Assembly: GCF_000376105.1 (NCBI RefSeq)
Contig: NZ_AQWM01000002.1
Coordinates: forward strand, 310,001 to 374,000
Direction of reading: 5' to 3'
From: Asticcacaulis benevestitus DSM 16100 = ATCC BAA-896
Lineage (GTDB): Bacteria; Pseudomonadota; Alphaproteobacteria; Caulobacterales; Caulobacteraceae
DNA: 64,000 nucleotides
The translations under genes and the position numbers were made by a program. The notes beneath the pieces were generated by a model that was given only the letters and a program-made list of their open reading frames with translations, ran no database searches and was not told the DNA's origin. Positions 60,476-64,000 of this stretch are shown here, one piece after another; within the stretch, counting starts at the first letter, position 1; every line of letters begins with the position of its first letter.

Positions 60476-61165
60476 TTAAGCCCAAAGTGTTCTTTCTTTG
60501 AGATACTTCTTCACGAAAGCCTCGTGCGCCTCGGCTTCCGCTGACGTTATGCGCGAAGCCAGCGGACGCGGACGCGCACCATAGCTGACGTGATTAGCGC
60601 TTTGGGCGGCGGCAGCGCGCGCACCAACCATTTCGAGATCAAGCCCGCGTTCTTTTCCGCCAAGTAATTCGAGATAGACACTGGCCAGCAGACGCGCATC
60701 GATCAGGGCGCCGTGGAGATCGCGTTCGGCCAGCGAAATATTGAAGCGCCGGCACAGGGCATCGAGCGAATTGGCGGCGCCGGGGAATTTCAGACGCGCC
60801 ATTTCCAGCGTATCGATCCACTGTTCTGTCGGCGGCGGCATCCGGCTTTGGCGCTCCAGCTCCATATTGATAAAGCCGCGGTCGAAGGACGCATTGTGCG
60901 CGATGATCTTGCGATCGCCAATAAACTCCAGCATTTCGTCAATAATGGCGGCGAACTTAGGCTTACCGCGCACCATGTCGTTGGTGATACCGTGGATACG
61001 GATGGCGTCCGGCTCGATCTCGCGTTCCGGATCGATAAAGCGGTGAAAGGTCCGCCCGGTCGGCAGCAGATCCTCGATCTCGATGCAGCCGATTTCGATC
61101 AGGCGGTGACCTTTTCTGTGGTCAATGCCGGTGGTTTCGGTGTCGAGTACGATTTCTAAAGCCAT
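60476..61165 (-). CDS. dnaQ: DNA polymerase III epsilon subunit
   Basis: DnaQ is the 3'-5' proofreading exonuclease. The 229-residue protein has ExoI VLDTETTGID (metal-binding Asp and Glu), ExoII HNASFDRGF and ExoIII HGALIDARLL with the His-x4-Asp catalytic pair. A C-terminal part (about 185-229) binds the alpha subunit. ATG 61165 is chosen; the upstream in-frame sequence is basic and atypical. It follows coaE in the maf-aroE-coaE-dnaQ group. Confidence 0.95.
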   Translation of the reverse strand: MALEIVLDTETTGIDHRKGHRLIEIGCIEIEDLLPTGRTFHRFIDPEREIEPDAIRIHGITNDMVRGKPKFAAIIDEMLEFIGDRKIIAHNASFDRGFINMELERQSRMPPPTEQWIDTLEMARLKFPGAANSLDALCRRFNISLAERDLHGALIDARLLASVYLELLGGKERGLDLEMVGARAAAAQSANHVSYGARPRPLASRITSAEAEAHEAFVKKYLKERTLWA

Positions 61166-61178
61166 GTCTCTGTTTGGC

Positions 61179-61769
61179 TTAAGCCGGGGTATTTTGTAAA
61201 GAGGCGATGATCGCCCGAACGGCATCGCGGCAGTCATCCAGACTTTTGGACGTGTCGATCACGAAATCCGCTCGCGCACGTTTTTCCGCATCGGGCATCT
61301 GGCGCGCCAGTATGGCCTCGAACTTCGCCTCGGTCATGCCGGCGCGTGCCAGCACGCGCGCCGCCTGAACATCGGCCGGCGCGCTCACCACCAGAACCTT
61401 GTCGAGATAAGCTTCCGCGCCCGTTTCATATAGCAGAGGAATATCGGCCACGCTCAGCGGTGCGTCAGCGTGGGCCTTGAGGAATTGGTTGCGATCATCA
61501 ACCGTGACCGGATGGACGATCGCGTTTAAGCGCTCGAACTGCGCCGCCTCACCTTTCAATGCCGCTGACAGCTTGACCCGATCAACCACGCCATCGCTCA
61601 GCACATCGCCAAAGGCATCTCGCAGTTGCGATTTCAGCGTGTCGGATTCGGCATAAAGCCTGTGTACGGCCAGGTCGGCATCCCATACCGGCACGCCCTC
61701 ATCGGCAAACATCGCCGCGATGGTCGATTTTCCCATGCCGATCGAGCCGGTCAGGCCAAGCTTGATCAC
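61179..61769 (-). CDS. coaE: dephospho-CoA kinase
   Basis: CoaE makes CoA from dephospho-CoA and ATP, the last step. The 196-residue protein has the P-loop GLTGSIGMGKST and the DADLAVHRLY and ADIPLLYE segments. It starts with GTG overlapping the aroE stop (GTGA). It is 13 bases from dnaQ. Confidence 0.95.
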   Translation of the reverse strand: MIKLGLTGSIGMGKSTIAAMFADEGVPVWDADLAVHRLYAESDTLKSQLRDAFGDVLSDGVVDRVKLSAALKGEAAQFERLNAIVHPVTVDDRNQFLKAHADAPLSVADIPLLYETGAEAYLDKVLVVSAPADVQAARVLARAGMTEAKFEAILARQMPDAEKRARADFVIDTSKSLDDCRDAVRAIIASLQNTPA

Positions 61770-62611
61770 GCTGTCTCTCCCCGGAATTTCAGCGCCAGAT
61801 CACGGATATCGAAAGCGGCGTGCGGCAAGACGCCATAAAACGCCTGAAAGCTGGGCCGCGCCTGTTCGATCAGCATTTCCAACCCGTCGACCGTAGTCAT
61901 GCCGTGCGCTTCGGCGGCCTTGAGCCAGTTGGTTTTGAGCGGACGATAGGTCATGTCCATAGCGGCGGCGCTTTTATCCATGGTTTCAAACAATGGCAGG
62001 GGTCCGCCCGACGCGGCATTGATCACGGCAACAGCGCCTTTGAAGGCAACATCGACATTTGACAGCTCGAACGCGGTGACGCCGGTCTTGAAGGCGAACA
62101 CCAGTTCTTCGGCACGCGCCAGGGTGCGGTTGACGATGCGCACTTCTGGACAGCCGGCATCACGCAGGGCAGCGACGGCGGCGCGGGTGGCGCCCCCTGC
62201 CCCCATAATCACCACCGGCCCGGCCGACAGATCGCAGGTTGGCGCCTGATGTTTGAAAGCACTGATCAGGCCATGACCATCGGTCGAATCGGCATGGACA
62301 TAGCCGTCCTCATCGAAGGTCAGCAGATTGGCCGAGCCGCAATCGCGGGCAATATCCGAGGCGGTGTCTGCCAGACGCAGCGCATCCGCCTTGAAAGGCG
62401 CGGTGATGTTCAAACCTTTGATACCATTGGAGCGGCAGGACATGATCAACCGCTCGAAACCGTGCTCATCCTTGGGCGAAAACGGCGCATAGACGCCATT
62501 AAGGCCAAGATCGCGCAGCCAGGCCGTATGCAGGAACGGACTTAAGGAGTGATGGACCGGCTGGCCGACGATGCCGGCGACCATGGCCGCGCCTGTGGGG
62601 AGGTTCTTCAT
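61766..62611 (-). CDS. aroE: shikimate dehydrogenase
   Basis: AroE reduces 3-dehydroshikimate with NADPH in aromatic synthesis. The 281-residue protein has the substrate loop HHSLSPFLH, the catalytic Lys in NITAPFK, STDGHGL with the catalytic Asp (the usual motif is NTDG), and GAGGATRAAVAAL for NADP binding. It is coupled by ATGA to maf upstream and GTGA to coaE downstream. Confidence 0.95.
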   Translation of the reverse strand: MKNLPTGAAMVAGIVGQPVHHSLSPFLHTAWLRDLGLNGVYAPFSPKDEHGFERLIMSCRSNGIKGLNITAPFKADALRLADTASDIARDCGSANLLTFDEDGYVHADSTDGHGLISAFKHQAPTCDLSAGPVVIMGAGGATRAAVAALRDAGCPEVRIVNRTLARAEELVFAFKTGVTAFELSNVDVAFKGAVAVINAASGGPLPLFETMDKSAAAMDMTYRPLKTNWLKAAEAHGMTTVDGLEMLIEQARPSFQAFYGVLPHAAFDIRDLALKFRGETA

Positions 62612-63201
62612 GCTGTGATCACCTTCATATTGCGCAACTGAGCCAAAAGCGGCAGCAAAGGCAGGCCCAGGACGGTAAAATAATCACCGCGAATGGCCTC
62701 GAACAGGTGCACGCCGGTATTTTCAAGCTGATAGCAGCCGACGCTCGAGAGAATCTTGTCGCCGGATTCGGCCAGATAGGTATCGATAAAGTCGTCGCTC
62801 AGGTGGCGGACGGTCATTTCAGCGGTTTCGACGTGTGACCATACCAGATGGCCATTTTCCGCCAGCGCCATACCCGCGTGGAGATAATGGGTCTGACCGC
62901 TCATGCGTTTGAGCAATACCCTCGCCTCGTCCATATCGTGCGACTTGCTAATCAGGTCTTTTTCCAGTTGCAGCACCTGATCGCCGCCGAGCACCAGACC
63001 GGAGTTTGTGGCGGATACATGCAGGGCCTTTGACTCGGCCAGCCGCACGGCGACCGATTTCGGACTGTGCCCACGCAGCAGATATTCATCCTTGAGCGCG
63101 TCCTCATCGAGATGCGCGGGAATCTTACTGTGGGTGATGGCGGCACCGGTCAGGAGCGCGGAACGGGAGGCGGAGGCGGAAGCGAGGATAATCTGGGTCA
63201 T
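62608..63201 (-). CDS. maf: Maf family nucleotide pyrophosphatase
   Basis: Maf proteins hydrolyse non-canonical or canonical nucleoside triphosphates and can affect septation. The 197-residue protein has ASASASRSALLTG, LGGDQVLQL and the late YLAESGDKILSSVGCYQLE. It leads the maf-aroE-coaE-dnaQ group next to ppsR. Confidence 0.93.
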   Translation of the reverse strand: MTQIILASASASRSALLTGAAITHSKIPAHLDEDALKDEYLLRGHSPKSVAVRLAESKALHVSATNSGLVLGGDQVLQLEKDLISKSHDMDEARVLLKRMSGQTHYLHAGMALAENGHLVWSHVETAEMTVRHLSDDFIDTYLAESGDKILSSVGCYQLENTGVHLFEAIRGDYFTVLGLPLLPLLAQLRNMKVITA

Positions 63202-63217
63202 GAGGGTCTTTGAAGTT

Positions 63218-63363
63218 GCAGGGGCTGGGGCCCCTGCACCCCATAACCGGACAGAGGTTACTTACATGAATAATCAAAAACCGGAACACAAAGTGTCCCG
63301 GTTTTTGATTATTTAGGCAATTATCCGCTCCCGTTATGGGGTGCAGGGGTCCGTGACCCCTGC
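63218..63363. repeat. nested inverted repeat between maf and ppsR
   Basis: The outer pair comprises the block at 63218-63250 (GCAGGGG-ctgggg-CCCCTGC, then ACCCCATAAC) and the inverted block at 63331-63363. Each is a family D palindrome on its own and they are also complementary to one another. Between them lies the strong bidirectional terminator at 63269-63313. The result is a cruciform-capable block 3 bases from the ppsR stop. Confidence 0.9.
63269..63313. terminator. strong bidirectional terminator of ppsR
   Basis: A 16-bp stem AATAATCAAAAACCGG with its complement, topped by ACAC-aaa-GTGT, with T5 runs on both strands. It separates ppsR from maf. Confidence 0.93.
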
Positions 63364-63365
63364 CC

Positions 63366-64000
63366 TTAAATCCCCCCTAGCCTCCCCGTCCGCTTTTCAT
63401 TCAACAGACTGATGATCGTCGCCGACGTCTCCTCAATCGACCTTCGCGTGACATCGATCACCGGCCAGCCCTTTTTCTCGAACAGCCGGCGCGCGCGGAT
63501 AATCTCCTGTCGCACCGCTTCCTGATCGGTATAGCTCGATGGCCGGTCGTCATTCAGCGTCAGCAAGCGATTCTTGCGGATGGAGATCAACCGCTCCGGC
63601 GAGGCGATCAGCCCCACCACCAGCGGAATGTTCATATCGTCCAGTTCATCCGGCGGATCACGCCCCGGCACCAGCGGTATATTGGCCGCCTTGATGCCAC
63701 GGTGCGCCAGATAGATGCAGGTCGGCGTTTTCGATGTCCGGCTGACCCCGACAAGGACCACATCCGCATTCTTCACGCGATCGGCCGCAGCACCATCATC
63801 ATGAGCAATGGCGTAGTTCAGCGCCTCTATCCGCTCGAAATACTCATTATCGAGCTGGTGCTGCGCCCCTACCCGCTTCGAGACCGCCGCGCCAAGATGA
63901 CGGGAAAATGCCACCACCAGAGGATCGAGCACACCGATCGCCGGAATATCGAGTTCGCGACACCGCGCTTCCAGCGCATCGCGCAGTTCGGTATCGACCA
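63366..64000 (-). CDS. ppsR: phosphoenolpyruvate synthase / pyruvate phosphate dikinase regulatory protein, C-terminal part
   Basis: The DUF299 protein is a bifunctional kinase and phosphorylase that switches PEP synthase or pyruvate phosphate dikinase. The C-terminal 211 residues are visible, including VLVGVSRTSKTPTCIYLA (P-loop) and the ADVVLVG region; the start is beyond the right edge, since VDTELRDALEARC still reads in frame. In Caulobacter this gene is, as I recall, next to the replication origin. Full family length is about 275 residues. Confidence 0.93.
   Translation of the reverse strand, partial: VDTELRDALEARCRELDIPAIGVLDPLVVAFSRHLGAAVSKRVGAQHQLDNEYFERIEALNYAIAHDDGAAADRVKNADVVLVGVSRTSKTPTCIYLAHRGIKAANIPLVPGRDPPDELDDMNIPLVVGLIASPERLISIRKNRLLTLNDDRPSSYTDQEAVRQEIIRARRLFEKKGWPVIDVTRRSIEETSATIISLLNEKRTGRLGGI

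Noticed and set aside
1-64000. tRNA, rRNA, CRISPR array, insertion sequence or prophage
   Set aside because: No rRNA or tRNA cloverleaf sequence, spacer array, transposase or phage structural gene was recognised.

Overview
The window looks like chromosomal DNA of an alphaproteobacterium of the Caulobacterales, most like Asticcacaulis or Caulobacter. Evidence: high GC; the order rimP-nusA-ylxR/L7Ae-infB; the block phoH-ybeY-corC-lnt-HTH-metK-trmB; a 1628-residue NAD-glutamate dehydrogenase of the GdhZ class; a TsaE-AmgK fusion followed by murU, addB, addA and trxA; and ppsR-maf-aroE-coaE-dnaQ-secB at the right end. The species assignment is inference from recalled gene order and protein character; no search was run.

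Layout. 1-6.3 kb: a truncated glucokinase-like gene (minus), then trpF-trpB-trpA-accD, a small membrane protein and folC. 6.3-12 kb: a DUF418 membrane protein (minus), then rbfA, truB, rpsO and pnp. 12.3-18.1 kb: accessory genes (secreted hydrolase, small membrane protein, pentapeptide-repeat protein, DHFR-like reductase, ABM-like protein, TonB-dependent receptor). 18.2-19.4 kb: trmD-rplS. 19.5-20.7 kb: a membrane-anchored CxxC thioredoxin-fold protein and a 49-residue membrane peptide (both minus). 20.8-30.8 kb: acyltransferase, tsaE-amgK, murU, addB, addA, trxA, chained mostly by ATGA overlaps. From 30.9 kb to the right end nearly everything is on the minus strand: an unidentified DNA-binding-like protein, purU, a macrodomain protein, infB/ylxR/nusA/rimP, a cytochrome-b-like membrane protein, trmB, metK, a PraR-like regulator, lnt/corC/ybeY, phoH/miaB, fur, rimI/tsaB/nfuA, gdhZ, mltA/tim44, dnaQ, coaE/aroE/maf and a truncated ppsR. 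Plus-strand exceptions are a MAPEG protein, secB and a lone receiver protein.

How the genes work together. The window is mainly housekeeping: tryptophan, fatty-acid and folate synthesis; ribosome assembly and RNA decay; recombinational repair (AddAB); tRNA modification (TrmD, TruB, TsaE, TsaB, MiaB, TrmB); cell-wall recycling (AmgK, MurU); lipoprotein maturation (Lnt); and glutamate catabolism (GdhZ). I saw no rRNA, tRNA, CRISPR array, transposase, prophage or clear new multi-gene system.

The most interesting structure is non-coding. Several families of palindromes are placed around stop codons and terminators, including a nested inverted repeat around a bidirectional terminator next to ppsR, a long cruciform-like element splitting rbfA from truB, and a train of three hairpins in the rpsO-pnp leader. 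At larger scale, strand bias flips at about 30.9 kb, and a single inversion between the folC and trxA 3' ends would restore two ancestral alphaproteobacterial gene orders at once.
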